Source: P36-A1 sp049478495 (GTDB taxonomy: Bacteria > Bacillota_I > Bacilli_A > JAJDGJ01). From it: 64,000 nt of DNA. A model generated the notes under the pieces. The model ran no database searches and was not told where the DNA came from. It worked only from the letters and a program-made list of their open reading frames with translations. The stretch lies in contig NZ_CP168083.1 in NCBI RefSeq assembly GCF_049478495.1, positions 992,001-1,056,000 of the forward strand, written 5' to 3'. A program made the position numbers and the translations under genes. Below are positions 18,507 to 28,347 of the stretch, in pieces; position 1 is the first letter of the stretch; each line of letters starts with the position of its first letter.

Positions 18507-19775
18507 TTATTTTTTTATTATTTTAGTTATTGTACTATACTCTAAATTGAATAATTTACATAATTTATATAAATCTTCTATTGTAATGTCATTTATTTCA
18601 TTTAAGACATTAAATAAATCATAGTTATCAAATTTATATGAGATAAAGGTATTTGCTATTCCTTCTGGGTTGTTAAACATTCTTATAAAATCACCTGTAT
18701 ATCTAGCTTTTATTCTATTAAAATCATCTATTTTTATAAGTTTAGTTAGATCTTGCTTGAAAAAAGTTGATAAATAGTTAGTTAAATATTTATCATCATC
18801 AGTTGCAAATCCAAATTGCATATATGCATATTCATTTACATCATCTTGGGTATATGAATATTGGTAGTGATTAGTAACTTTTTGATTTTTCAATAAATCT
18901 TGAAAAAAGTTATTTGATTTAGCAAATAATGCATCTAGTAATATTCCCATTGCTAAATCTTGTTTTAATGGTGTTAAGACATATTCATTTACTTTAAATG
19001 AGAACATGTATTTTGTATTTGATACATCCATTTCTTTGATAACTTCTTTTTTATTTACTTCTTTTGGTTCTTTTACAATAATATTACTTAACTCTATTTT
19101 TTCAAATTGTTTTTTATTTTGATTATCTTTTATTAATTGTTCAATATTAGCTAAATCAAAACGACCACAAATGAATAAAACCATATTTGAAGGATGGTAG
19201 AAGTTGTTATAATATAACTCTAAGTCTTCTTTAGTAATTTTAGATATTGTTTCAGTTGTTCCTGCAATATCAATTTTTACTGGATTATTGTGATACATTG
19301 ATTGTAGTGATTGAAAGAATAATTGCCAATCTGCATCATCTTCATACATGTTTATTTCAGATGATATAATTGGTTTTTCTTTTTCGACACTTTTATCTGT
19401 TAGTTGTAAATCTTGAACAAAGTCTAACAATGTTTCTATGTTTTCATTTACATTGTTTGTTGCGGTAAATAAATAAGCTGTTTTATCAAAACTTGTAAAT
19501 GCATTTGATGAAGCTTGTTGACTTGAGAACTTATCCATTACATCATAGTCATTTTTTTCAAACATTTTATGTTCTAAAAAGTGAGCAGCTCCATCTATTA
19601 CACTGTATTCTTTGCCATTTGATATAAATTTTGAATTTACTGAACCAAATTTGGTAGCAAATATTCCATATGTTTTATAGTAATCTGGTTTGTTTAGAAG
19701 ATAGACTTCTAAGCCATTATCACATTTAAAAGAGTATAATGTTTCGTCAATTAGTTTGTAGTATTTTTTATTCAT
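18507..19775 (-). CDS. M16 family zinc peptidase, YmfH-like
   Basis: A 422-residue pitrilysin-type peptidase. The inverted zinc motif H-F-L-E-H is at residues 65-69 and the third ligand is probably Glu140 in S-S-E-I-N-M-Y, so this subunit should be catalytic. It overlaps its partner gene by eight bases. In Bacillota such pairs (YmfF/YmfH in B. subtilis) sit together near SpoIIIE/FtsK-like genes, as here. Targets are unknown. The ATG at 19775 follows GGTGAT; an in-frame GTG lies three codons earlier. Confidence 0.88.
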   Translation of the reverse strand: MNKKYYKLIDETLYSFKCDNGLEVYLLNKPDYYKTYGIFATKFGSVNSKFISNGKEYSVIDGAAHFLEHKMFEKNDYDVMDKFSSQQASSNAFTSFDKTAYLFTATNNVNENIETLLDFVQDLQLTDKSVEKEKPIISSEINMYEDDADWQLFFQSLQSMYHNNPVKIDIAGTTETISKITKEDLELYYNNFYHPSNMVLFICGRFDLANIEQLIKDNQNKKQFEKIELSNIIVKEPKEVNKKEVIKEMDVSNTKYMFSFKVNEYVLTPLKQDLAMGILLDALFAKSNNFFQDLLKNQKVTNHYQYSYTQDDVNEYAYMQFGFATDDDKYLTNYLSTFFKQDLTKLIKIDDFNRIKARYTGDFIRMFNNPEGIANTFISYKFDNYDLFNVLNEINDITIEDLYKLCKLFNLEYSTITKIIKK

Positions 19776-21009
19776 TTTTATCACCGCTTAATAAATATAT
19801 TGTTTTTAGTTCAAATAGATTGGCAATTTTTATTATGTCTTCTCTATTTACTTTATTTATTTGTTCAAGATCTTGATTTAAATCTGTTGTTAAATCTTGC
19901 ATTAATCTATTTACTTTATACATTACTAGTCCTGCTTGAGAATCATTTGTCTTATTAATGACATCACTCATTACTATTTTAGCATCTTGTAGGTCTTGAT
20001 CACTAAATTCTCCATTCTTTATTTGTGTAAGAATGTCTTGTATTAATGTTGCTGTTTTTTGATAATTTTTTCGTTCTATTCCTGACATTACTGTTAAAGA
20101 ATTTGAGTATTGTTCATACATTGCTCTTATTGTGTAACATAAATTTTCTTTTTCTCTAACTATTTTGAATAAATAAGAATTTGATCCCATTCCAAAAATC
20201 GCATTAAATATTAAAACTTTATGATAGTCTTCTTTTTGCAATTTATTTTTAGTACTAAATCCTAATAGTAATTTTGATTGTACTATTTGTTGTGAATCTA
20301 TTATTTCTTGAGTTGTTGTTGTTTTATTAATATTGTAAAACTTAAAAGATTCTTTATAATTTTGTACTGGTATTGTATTTTCTAATAATTTAAGTATTAT
20401 ATCATAATCTTGACTAGATACTATTCCTGATATTATTGGTGTTTGTTTAATAAGTTTTTTATGAATGCTTTGAATATCTTCTTTTTCTATATTTTCTAAT
20501 TGTTTTAAATATCCTGATTCATTTAAGGCTAATGGATAATTTTTTGCAAATGTCTCAAAATATTTTTCAAAAGCATAAGATGTTTTATCATCATATGCTG
20601 CTTTAATTCTTTCTGCTAAATCATATTTTCTTAAGTTAAATGTTTCATCATCAAATAAATTGTTATTTTGTAATGGTTTGTAAATATATGTAAGTAATTC
20701 TTCAATAACTTTTTCTAAATAGTTTTGTGTTTTATCTAAATACTTACTGCTAATAAAACTAGTATTGAAATCTATGACAATATTTTCACCTTTTAAACTT
20801 GTATTAATATCAAACTTCATACCATATAAAGTATCTAAATAATCTGATGCAGCTTTATATGATCTATGTTTATCATTACAATAGACCATATATATTGTTA
20901 ATAATGATATTAAAGTTGTATTCTCTTTGTTTGCTTCAACTAAAAAGCGAATATTTAAATAATTAGTTTTAAATTTATCTTCTTTTATAATGTTGTAGTT
21001 ATTTTTCAT
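19768..21009 (-). CDS. M16 family protein lacking the zinc motif, YmfF-like
   Basis: A 413-residue protein of the same fold as its downstream partner. In the place of H-x-x-E-H it has no such motif, so it is presumably the non-catalytic half of a heterodimer, as described for many paired M16 proteins. It begins four bases after ftsK ends and overlaps the active partner by eight bases. Confidence 0.85.
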   Translation of the reverse strand: MKNNYNIIKEDKFKTNYLNIRFLVEANKENTTLISLLTIYMVYCNDKHRSYKAASDYLDTLYGMKFDINTSLKGENIVIDFNTSFISSKYLDKTQNYLEKVIEELLTYIYKPLQNNNLFDDETFNLRKYDLAERIKAAYDDKTSYAFEKYFETFAKNYPLALNESGYLKQLENIEKEDIQSIHKKLIKQTPIISGIVSSQDYDIILKLLENTIPVQNYKESFKFYNINKTTTTQEIIDSQQIVQSKLLLGFSTKNKLQKEDYHKVLIFNAIFGMGSNSYLFKIVREKENLCYTIRAMYEQYSNSLTVMSGIERKNYQKTATLIQDILTQIKNGEFSDQDLQDAKIVMSDVINKTNDSQAGLVMYKVNRLMQDLTTDLNQDLEQINKVNREDIIKIANLFELKTIYLLSGDKNE

Positions 21010-21013
21010 CTTT

Positions 21014-23584
21014 TCACTCCAATTCTTGATTTTGTATTAATACATGTCTTGGTTTGCTACCTCTTTGTTCTGAAATAATGCCATTTCTTTCCAAATCATC
21101 TATTAAATTTGCGGCTCTATTATATCCTATTCTAAACTCTCGTTGAATTTTTGAAGTAGATACAGTTTCTTGTCTTTTTACAAAGTCTTCTATTTCATCA
21201 TACATGTCATCTTGTGAGCCATTTTCTGTTTGACTTGTATCTGAAAGATTAGTAAATATTTCATTTTCAATTTGTGGTATTCCTTGTTTTTTTATTGCGA
21301 AAACTACTTTTGTAATTTCTTCATCCGATAGATAAGCTCCCTGAACTCGTGATGGACCACCTAAATGACCAGCTGGAGCATAAAGCATATCTCCTTTACC
21401 TAGTAAGCTCTCTGCTCCTCCTGTTCCTAATATTGTTCTTGAATCTATAGATGAACTAACAGCAAATGCTATTCTACTTGGTAAGTTGTTTTTTATAACT
21501 CCCGTTATTATATCAGTTGAAGGTCTTTGTGTTGCAACTATTAAATGTATACCTGCAGCTCTGGCTAATTGTGTTATTCTCATTATACTTTCTTCAACTT
21601 CATTTTTAGAAACTAACATTAAATCAGCTAATTCATCAATTATTACAACTATGTATGGCATTTTATTCATATGTAGTGATTCATCAGCACATGTTTTATT
21701 AAATGATTCTACATGTTTATTATAATCTTCAATTTTTCTAGTGTTAGTTGATGACATTAGTTTATAACGATTTTCCATTTCTACTACTACTTTTTTCAAA
21801 GCAACACTGGCCGCTTTTGGATCGTTTACAACTGGTGTTAATAAATGTGGTATATCATTATATATTGCTAGTTCAACCTGTTTTGGGTCTATCAATAATA
21901 GTTTTAAATCATTATACGAAGCATTCATTAATAAAGAAACAATAACACTGTTTATCATTACAGATTTACCTGCTCCTGTTGAACCTGCTATTAGTAAATG
22001 CGGCATTTTATCCATTGAAGCATAAATAGATTTACCATTTATATCTTTTCCTATTCCAAATACTAATTTGTTTTCTTTATTGTAATCAATATCATTCAAT
22101 ACTTCTTTTAAGGTTACAATATTATTTTTAACATTTGGAATTTCTATACCTACTAATGCTTTTCCAGGAATTGGTGCTTCAATTCTTAATTCTTTAACTG
22201 CTAATACCATTTTTATATCATCATACATATTTGATATTCTATTTACTCTTATTCCAGCATTTAAGGCAAGTTCAAATTTTGTAACAGAAGGACCTATTAT
22301 TATATTAGATACTCTTGCATTTATTTTATATGTTTTTAAAAAATCCATTAAACTTTGTGATTGTTGAGTTGCATATTTCTTATTTATTGATACTGCATCA
22401 CTTGTCATAGGATTACTTAATAAATCAAAAGAAGGTAATTTATATTTTTTCTCATCATTCTTAAGCTTCTTTTTAATTTTTATTTCTTGAACTTTTTCAT
22501 TTATTGTTTGCTCTTGATTAATATTTGTTATATTATCTTGTTTTAATAATTTGTCTTGAGTTAATAATTTACTTTGGGCAATCTTTAAAATATCTAAATC
22601 ATCTACTTCAAAAGGTATACTTGCTATGTCTTTTTCAGCAATTTCAATATCACTTATTTGATTGTCATCATTAAAGATAGATGTATTACTATCTGAAGTA
22701 TTATTTCCACTACTATTAGTTATTTCATCTATAATACTTCCATATTGTAACTGATCATTAATATCTTGCTTATTATCGGTTTCATTATTAATCTGTTTAG
22801 GAGTAGTATCATCATTTTTAAAAAAATCGATTATTTTATGTTTTGATTTTTTCACTTTTACTTCATTTGAAGGAATAGTATTAATTTTTTCAAATTTACT
22901 TTCTTTATTAAAATTAAATATTTTCTTAGGTTTTTTATTTTCTATATTATTTTGTTCTAAAATATTACTTTGCTTATTATTTTCTTTATTTTGTTCTTTT
23001 ATTTCTTTTCTTTCTGCAATATTATCTTTAATTTTTATAGTTCTTTCATTTATTTTAGCTGTTCTATTTTTTAAAACTTCACTTACACTAACCATATAAT
23101 ATATTATAATTCCTATTATAATAAATATGAAAGCAATTAAACCGGCTCCATAATAGCCACCAAAATTAGAAAATATACCAAAGAAAAGCATTTGTAAATA
23201 TCCTATTGGTAGGTTATTTATATTTTGATTGTTTAATGCTGCAAAACCAGCAGCAGGTGAATCAATACAACCAAACATTACCATTGTTCCAATATTTATA
23301 AATAAAGCACCTATGATGTATCTAGATGTTAAATTTAATGATTTTCCATTATATAAAATGTAAAAACAATATAAAATTATTTGAAACATTACTAAATAAA
23401 AAGGAATGTCACCAAAAATATTTTTCAAAAAGTTGTTTAAATAATCTCCTGCTTGTCCAAGAGAAAAAACTGCAATAACGATAACTGCAATTACTAATAA
23501 AGAAATGATATAATTTATTATTTCTTTTCGCTTTTGTTGTTGAATTTGCATTTGTTTTTTGCTTATTCTTTTTTTCTTTGCCAC
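21014..23584 (-). CDS. ftsK: DNA translocase FtsK/SpoIIIE family
   Basis: An 856-residue septal DNA pump. The N-terminus has about four to five membrane helices (residues 23-165). A long, low-complexity Asn/Lys/Asp-rich linker spans about 175-380. The RecA-like motor follows, with Walker A G-S-T-G-A-G-K-S (534-541) and Walker B in V-I-I-D-E-L-A-D. A C-terminal winged-helix gamma domain (about 790-850), which recognises orienting DNA sequences, ends it. Translation starts at GTG, five bases after GAGGTGG. A TATAAT box is on the minus strand at 23603-23608. It heads the operon with the two M16 genes. Confidence 0.95.
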   Translation of the reverse strand: MAKKKRISKKQMQIQQQKRKEIINYIISLLVIAVIVIAVFSLGQAGDYLNNFLKNIFGDIPFYLVMFQIILYCFYILYNGKSLNLTSRYIIGALFINIGTMVMFGCIDSPAAGFAALNNQNINNLPIGYLQMLFFGIFSNFGGYYGAGLIAFIFIIIGIIIYYMVSVSEVLKNRTAKINERTIKIKDNIAERKEIKEQNKENNKQSNILEQNNIENKKPKKIFNFNKESKFEKINTIPSNEVKVKKSKHKIIDFFKNDDTTPKQINNETDNKQDINDQLQYGSIIDEITNSSGNNTSDSNTSIFNDDNQISDIEIAEKDIASIPFEVDDLDILKIAQSKLLTQDKLLKQDNITNINQEQTINEKVQEIKIKKKLKNDEKKYKLPSFDLLSNPMTSDAVSINKKYATQQSQSLMDFLKTYKINARVSNIIIGPSVTKFELALNAGIRVNRISNMYDDIKMVLAVKELRIEAPIPGKALVGIEIPNVKNNIVTLKEVLNDIDYNKENKLVFGIGKDINGKSIYASMDKMPHLLIAGSTGAGKSVMINSVIVSLLMNASYNDLKLLLIDPKQVELAIYNDIPHLLTPVVNDPKAASVALKKVVVEMENRYKLMSSTNTRKIEDYNKHVESFNKTCADESLHMNKMPYIVVIIDELADLMLVSKNEVEESIMRITQLARAAGIHLIVATQRPSTDIITGVIKNNLPSRIAFAVSSSIDSRTILGTGGAESLLGKGDMLYAPAGHLGGPSRVQGAYLSDEEITKVVFAIKKQGIPQIENEIFTNLSDTSQTENGSQDDMYDEIEDFVKRQETVSTSKIQREFRIGYNRAANLIDDLERNGIISEQRGSKPRHVLIQNQELE

Positions 23585-23668
23585 GTTACCACCTCAAAAT
23601 ATATTATAACATATCACTATCTTATTTAACTAAAAAGATAGAAATATCGAATTTAATTTTACTATTCA

Positions 23669-23697
23669 CTAACAATTAATAGTGTATGTGCTATAAT
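23669..23697 (+). promoter_or_regulatory. Probable promoter of the HAD-YfhP pair
   Basis: CTAACA (four of six to the -35 consensus), 17 bases, then perfect TATAAT at 23692-23697. Confidence 0.5.
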
Positions 23698-23732
23698 TAC
23701 TATATTATAAAAGAGTGATTGAGGTGGAAGAT

Positions 23733-24779
23733 TTGAAACTATTTTTAGATGTTGACAATACGATATTAGAGCATTCTGGGTTTTATTCATTATCTACTGA
23801 AGGAAGAATTCATTCTTCTATTAGTCAGTATCCTTTTGAAAATGAAAAAGCTATCAATATGATGTATGATAGCTCAGTTTGTCGAAATCCTGATGTTGTA
23901 AAAGAATTATTTTATTCGGATGATGTATATATTTTGACTAAGTATGCATCTATTGAATATGAAGTTGGTAAACAAAAAAGAATTGCAGATTTATTTGGAG
24001 TAAGTGTAGAAGAATTAAATAATTTAAAAGATGACAATGGCATTAATAAATATATTTGTTTAGATAATAATGAATCTAAAGTTGATATTGTTTATGAGTT
24101 ATTTCAAATTGATAATTTAAATGATTGTATTTTATTAGATGATTATTCTACTAATTTAATTGAATGGCAAAATAATGGTGGAATTGCTATTAAATATTAT
24201 AATGAATATAATAGTCCTAATCATCCAACTAGAGGTATTTCTATTTCTAACTTTGATTTTTTTAAACCTTTGATATCTAAACAACCATATAAGAATTTAA
24301 TGATTGTGTGCGAAAATACATTTAAACTTCAGTATTTTTCTAAAATGATGGAAGAGTATTTTGATTTAAATAAAGTTGAAATTATTAAACTTGTGTTGAA
24401 TGATTTAGCAGATAAATTTAATTTTTCAAAACAACATTTTAAACAAAAGTATGATATTAAGAATTTTATTGTAGAGTATTATTATTTTATAAATGCTTTT
24501 GATCAAAACTATTGGCACAACTATTTCATAGCAAATTTAGGAAGAAATTTAGAAAATGCTCTTATTTGTTCTTCTTTTGATATGGATTTAAGGAAAATAA
24601 ATATTGCAGATAAAAGTTTAGGGTTAAAAATAATTGATAAAGAGAATAAACCTTCAAGTTATATTTTTGATATTTATTTAACTGTTGATGGTTATACATA
24701 TATAGAAGATGTTCATGAAACAATGAGTGAATTAGCTAATACTATTGGACATTTTGTTTTAGGAAAAGAGCGTAAATAA
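23733..24779 (+). CDS. HAD superfamily hydrolase-like protein with unknown C-terminal half
   Basis: About 348 residues from a TTG start six bases after GAGGTG; a GTG at 23715 is an alternative start with a poorer site. The N-terminal half is a HAD fold: motif I D-V-D-N-T at residues 6-10, motif II threonine in I-L-T-K, and motif IV I-L-L-D-D-Y. The spacing resembles 5'-nucleotidase type C-like HAD proteins. The second half (about residue 190 on) is not recognised. Its stop overlaps the next gene's ATG by one base, so the two are translationally coupled. Confidence 0.75.
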   Translation: MKLFLDVDNTILEHSGFYSLSTEGRIHSSISQYPFENEKAINMMYDSSVCRNPDVVKELFYSDDVYILTKYASIEYEVGKQKRIADLFGVSVEELNNLKDDNGINKYICLDNNESKVDIVYELFQIDNLNDCILLDDYSTNLIEWQNNGGIAIKYYNEYNSPNHPTRGISISNFDFFKPLISKQPYKNLMIVCENTFKLQYFSKMMEEYFDLNKVEIIKLVLNDLADKFNFSKQHFKQKYDIKNFIVEYYYFINAFDQNYWHNYFIANLGRNLENALICSSFDMDLRKINIADKSLGLKIIDKENKPSSYIFDIYLTVDGYTYIEDVHETMSELANTIGHFVLGKERK

Positions 24780-25789
24780 TGGATACTGTTTCTCATATAT
24801 GTATGGGAGCTGCAACTGGATTAGTAGTCTCTACAATTGCTAATTCAACTGGAGTAGATGTTAACACGAGTAGTGTAGTTGCTTTATCAATTGCTGCCAA
24901 TTGTTTTCCTGATATTGATGTCTTGTTTAAACTTAAAAGTAATAATGCCTACATTGCTAATCATCGTGGAAAATCACATTCGATTGTTTTTGCTTTGCTT
25001 TGGGTATCAATACTAACATTAATTGGTTATTATTTTGCGCGTACTCATATAGAGGTTTATTTTATTGTTAGTATTTTAGGAGTTTCTTTACATTTATTTA
25101 CTGATTTGTTAAATGGATATGGTGTTGCTTTATTATGGCCTTTTTATCAAAAGTGGATTGCCTTAGGTATTACATATACATTTGATGCGATCTTAATTGT
25201 ATTACATATTATTGCTTTTATTGCAATTTTTATTTTTAATACAAATGTGCTTACTACTTTTGCAATTACCTATAGTATTTTAATACTTTATTTACTAATT
25301 GCTTTTATTGTTCACTTTCATTTTAAATTTAGATTAATTAAAAAATATGGAAATTATAAAAGATTGATTTTACAAGCTAGAGTACAGCCTTTTACTTGGA
25401 AATATGTATATGAAACAAATGATAAGGAATTTTATATGGGCCTTATTATTAGAAATAAAATTGATCAAATACGTTTTGAGAAAAGATTAGAAGTATTAAG
25501 TAATGATTTAGAAAAAATATTATATCAAGATAAAGACTATAAAGCTTTTATTGATTTTACTCCAATATATAATTACAAGATAAGACATCAAAGAGATGGT
25601 GTCTTGGAAATAAAATTTTATGATTTAAGATATCTTATGGTTAGAAAGAATCAACAATTTTATACTTTTAATTGTTTTATTCAAATTAAGGATAGTAAAG
25701 TTATTACTTCATATTTAGCTTTTACTATAAATGAAGAAAATGCTTATAAAAATTTTGAAAAAGTTAAAGAAAAACAAGGTATTAACTAA
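24779..25789 (+). CDS. YfhP/YdjM-like membrane-bound metal-dependent hydrolase
   Basis: A 336-residue protein of the DUF457/YdjM family. It starts M-D-T-V-S-H and has the conserved F-P-D-I-D and N-H-R-G-K-S-H-S histidine-containing motifs typical of the family, then four to five membrane helices up to about residue 185, then a soluble C-terminal domain as in B. subtilis YfhP. The hydrolase role is a family annotation, not proven. Coupled to the HAD gene by one-base overlap. Confidence 0.82.
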   Translation: MDTVSHICMGAATGLVVSTIANSTGVDVNTSSVVALSIAANCFPDIDVLFKLKSNNAYIANHRGKSHSIVFALLWVSILTLIGYYFARTHIEVYFIVSILGVSLHLFTDLLNGYGVALLWPFYQKWIALGITYTFDAILIVLHIIAFIAIFIFNTNVLTTFAITYSILILYLLIAFIVHFHFKFRLIKKYGNYKRLILQARVQPFTWKYVYETNDKEFYMGLIIRNKIDQIRFEKRLEVLSNDLEKILYQDKDYKAFIDFTPIYNYKIRHQRDGVLEIKFYDLRYLMVRKNQQFYTFNCFIQIKDSKVITSYLAFTINEENAYKNFEKVKEKQGIN

Positions 25790-25824
25790 AATATATATCA
25801 TTTATATTATTATTGATATTACAT

Positions 25825-25886
25825 AAAATCACTATTATTTATTTAAAGATTCATATTGTCTTTAGTAAATTATAGTGATTTTTTTA
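25825..25886 (+). terminator. Terminator after the YfhP-like gene
   Basis: Long imperfect hairpin with outer arms AAAATCACTAT/ATAGTGATTTT and inner arms TTAAAGA/TCTTTAG, followed by T-run. Confidence 0.8.
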
Positions 25887-25888
25887 TG

Positions 25889-25916
25889 AAAAAAAAGAGT
25901 AAATTTCTTTACCCTT
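25889..25916 (-). terminator. Terminator after ktrB
   Basis: GGGTAAA/TTTACTC hairpin with one G-U pair followed on the minus strand by eight T. Confidence 0.8.
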
Positions 25917-25932
25917 TTAAAATATATTTAAA

Positions 25933-27333
25933 TTATCCTACTAAAACATCTTCTTCAGGTGATTTTACTAAGTCCACACCAGATGTTTGTCTTGCAAATA
26001 AGATAACGGCATTGGTAATTCCCATTTGCCCAATTATCATACACATAGTTATACAAAGCTTGGAGACTAAATTTAACTCTGGTGTGAAGTTCAATGTTAG
26101 CCCGGTTGTTCCAAAGGCGGAAGCTATTTCAAAAATAACTGGTGTTAAGAGGTAATTTTGATTTGAACCTACGATGACTATGGCACTTACACAGCAAAGT
26201 AAACTGGCTATTGTCATTGTTACAAAAGCTGAATAGATGCTTTCGGTTTTAATTCTTCTACTAAATACTTCTACATAATCTCTATTATTGGCAAAGTTTA
26301 ATATATATAAGAATATTAATGCAAATGTTGTTGTTCTAATACCACCACCAGTAGATGCTGGTGCTGCACCAATAAACATTAATGCTGCAAGTACAAGTTG
26401 TGAAGCTGATCCAATGTCTGTTAAATCAAATGTTGCAAATCCAGCATTACGCGCTGATATTACTTGGAATAAATTTAAGAATATTCCTTTTAAACCAGGA
26501 TTATCCATCACAAAGAAATCATAGTCAAACACTAATAGTAATATAAACCCTACTATTGTAATAATGACATATGTTGCAAAGCTTAATTTACTAAAGACCG
26601 TAAATCTAAATCTTTTTTTCTTTTTATTTTCTTTATTCATATTATATATTTTAATCTGAACATAATTGTTAATATCAACTAGAATAGGAAATCCTAAACC
26701 ACCTATTACAATTAATATCATTATATATATTTGAAATAAATAATCTTCTTGAAACATTACCATAGAATTACCAGTTAAATCAAAACCAGCATTATTAATT
26801 GAAGTTATTGAATGAAATAAACCAAACCATAATCCATCTAATATACTATAATCATAAAATATTATCATATGTAATCCCATTATTAAGGTAAATAATAATT
26901 GAAAGAATAAAATAGTTTGTACAGATAGTTTAATCATTTTAACCATTCCTGATTTATTTCCTTGACCCTGTTCTGTTGAAATCATTTTTCGATCACTTGA
27001 AGTAATCTTTCGACCTATTATTACAAAAATAATTGATTTAACACTCATTATTCCTATACCACCTAAATAAACTAAAATTAGAATAGTTATTTGACCTAAC
27101 ATGTTAAATGTGGTTGCTGTTGGTACTGGAGATAGACCTGTATCTGAAAAAGCAGAAGCTGAAACAAATAAGGCATCAATAAATGATATATCTTGTTGTC
27201 CTGTACTTATAGGTAAATATAAGATTAATGTTCCTAGCGCAATAATTGCTAGATAAAGTAAAGATATTCTTTTCTTAAACCCTAATCCTTTATTTTCATT
27301 TTTCATTCTTGTTATTGTACTGTTGTTTTTCAT
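25933..27333 (-). CDS. ktrB: Potassium uptake channel subunit KtrB (TrkH family)
   Basis: A 466-residue membrane protein of the SKT family, with the four repeated pore loops visible as F-S-D-T-G-L, I-N-N-A-G-F, A-R-N-A-G-F and F-G-T-T-G-L. It forms a K+ channel driven by Na+ and gated by the cytoplasmic KtrA ring. It is divergent from ktrA, an arrangement that still allows coordinated expression. The ATG follows AAGGTG. Confidence 0.92.
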   Translation of the reverse strand: MKNNSTITRMKNENKGLGFKKRISLLYLAIIALGTLILYLPISTGQQDISFIDALFVSASAFSDTGLSPVPTATTFNMLGQITILILVYLGGIGIMSVKSIIFVIIGRKITSSDRKMISTEQGQGNKSGMVKMIKLSVQTILFFQLLFTLIMGLHMIIFYDYSILDGLWFGLFHSITSINNAGFDLTGNSMVMFQEDYLFQIYIMILIVIGGLGFPILVDINNYVQIKIYNMNKENKKKKRFRFTVFSKLSFATYVIITIVGFILLLVFDYDFFVMDNPGLKGIFLNLFQVISARNAGFATFDLTDIGSASQLVLAALMFIGAAPASTGGGIRTTTFALIFLYILNFANNRDYVEVFSRRIKTESIYSAFVTMTIASLLCCVSAIVIVGSNQNYLLTPVIFEIASAFGTTGLTLNFTPELNLVSKLCITMCMIIGQMGITNAVILFARQTSGVDLVKSPEEDVLVG

Positions 27334-27559
27334 ATGGCACCTTCTTTATATCATAATTACACAAAATATGCATAATTTCAAATGTTATTTGAACATACTA
27401 ATTTTATCATATTTTAAAAGCTTGTCCACACTAAAATGTTATTTTATTACTTTTTAATACAATCATTGCATAAAAGTAGTAAATCTCTTTTTTAATATAG
27501 ACTATTTGATACAAAATTACACAATATTTCTCTAGTATAAACAAAGAAATAGATTTTGA

Positions 27560-27588
27560 TTGAATATCTTTTGTTATTATATTATAAT
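27560..27588 (+). promoter_or_regulatory. Promoter of ktrA
   Basis: TTGAAT, 17 bases, TATAAT. Transcription would begin about 22 bases before the start codon, leaving no room for a riboswitch on this side. Confidence 0.7.
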
Positions 27589-27617
27589 ATAGTTCATAAA
27601 AGCGAGGTGTAGCCAAT

Positions 27618-28286
27618 ATGGCAAATACAAAGGATTTCTTAGTAATTGGACTTGGAAGATTTGGAAGTTCAGTAGTGAAAACTTTATTAGAAAGAGGACA
27701 ACGTGTTACAATTGTTGATCTAGATGAAAGAAAACTATTAAAATTTCAAAATCAAACTGAATATGCAAAGGTTGCAGATACACGAGATGAAGAAGTATTA
27801 GCTCAAATTGGAGTTAATAATTATGATGCTGTAGTTGTTGCAATTGGTTCAAACATTGAAGCAAATATTATTACAACTTTATTATTAAAAGATATGGGAG
27901 TTGAACATTTAATTGTTAAAGCAAGTAATGCTCAACATAAATCAGCACTTTTAAAAATTGGTATTGATGAAAGAGATATTATTCTACCAGAAGTACAAGC
28001 TGGGATGAAAGTTGCTGTTCAACTTGCACACCCTATTGTTGCTGATTATGTATCATTAATTGGTGAAAAATTCGGTATTATTGAAATGTATCCAAAGAAA
28101 ACTCATTTAAGCAATAAGACCTTAAGTGAATTAAAATTAAAAGAAAAATATAATGTTATGGTTGCTGCAATAAAACGTGGTGATGAAATTATTTTACCAA
28201 ATAGAGATACTCTAATTGGTGAAGATGATTCTTTAATTGTTATTGGTGAAGATGACTCTTTAGATGAATTTGAAGGATTATTTTAA
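27618..28286 (+). CDS. ktrA: Potassium uptake regulatory subunit KtrA (RCK domain)
   Basis: A 222-residue cytoplasmic protein. The Rossmann RCK-N domain begins G-L-G-R-F-G-S (11-17) with the acidic nucleotide contact near Asp34; an RCK-C domain (about 135-218) follows. It gates KtrB in response to ATP/ADP, and the RCK-C domain binds c-di-AMP in relatives. GAGGTG precedes the start by eight bases. Confidence 0.93.
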   Translation: MANTKDFLVIGLGRFGSSVVKTLLERGQRVTIVDLDERKLLKFQNQTEYAKVADTRDEEVLAQIGVNNYDAVVVAIGSNIEANIITTLLLKDMGVEHLIVKASNAQHKSALLKIGIDERDIILPEVQAGMKVAVQLAHPIVADYVSLIGEKFGIIEMYPKKTHLSNKTLSELKLKEKYNVMVAAIKRGDEIILPNRDTLIGEDDSLIVIGEDDSLDEFEGLF

Positions 28287-28298
28287 TTATTTTGCATT

Positions 28299-28341
28299 AA
28301 AGACCTCTATGTATGATTTATATCATTCATAAAGGTCTTTT
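28299..28341 (+). terminator. Terminator after ktrA
   Basis: Stem AAAGACCT/AGGTCTTT with an inner TATG/CATA arm pair, then T-run. It also lies just after the convergent ABC importer operon but has a poor T-run in that direction. Confidence 0.85.
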
Positions 28342-28347
28342 TATGTT

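Noticed and set aside
27431..27616. Minus-strand frame between ktrB and ktrA
   Set aside because: It runs through the ktrA promoter, has no ribosome binding site and no recognisable protein features.
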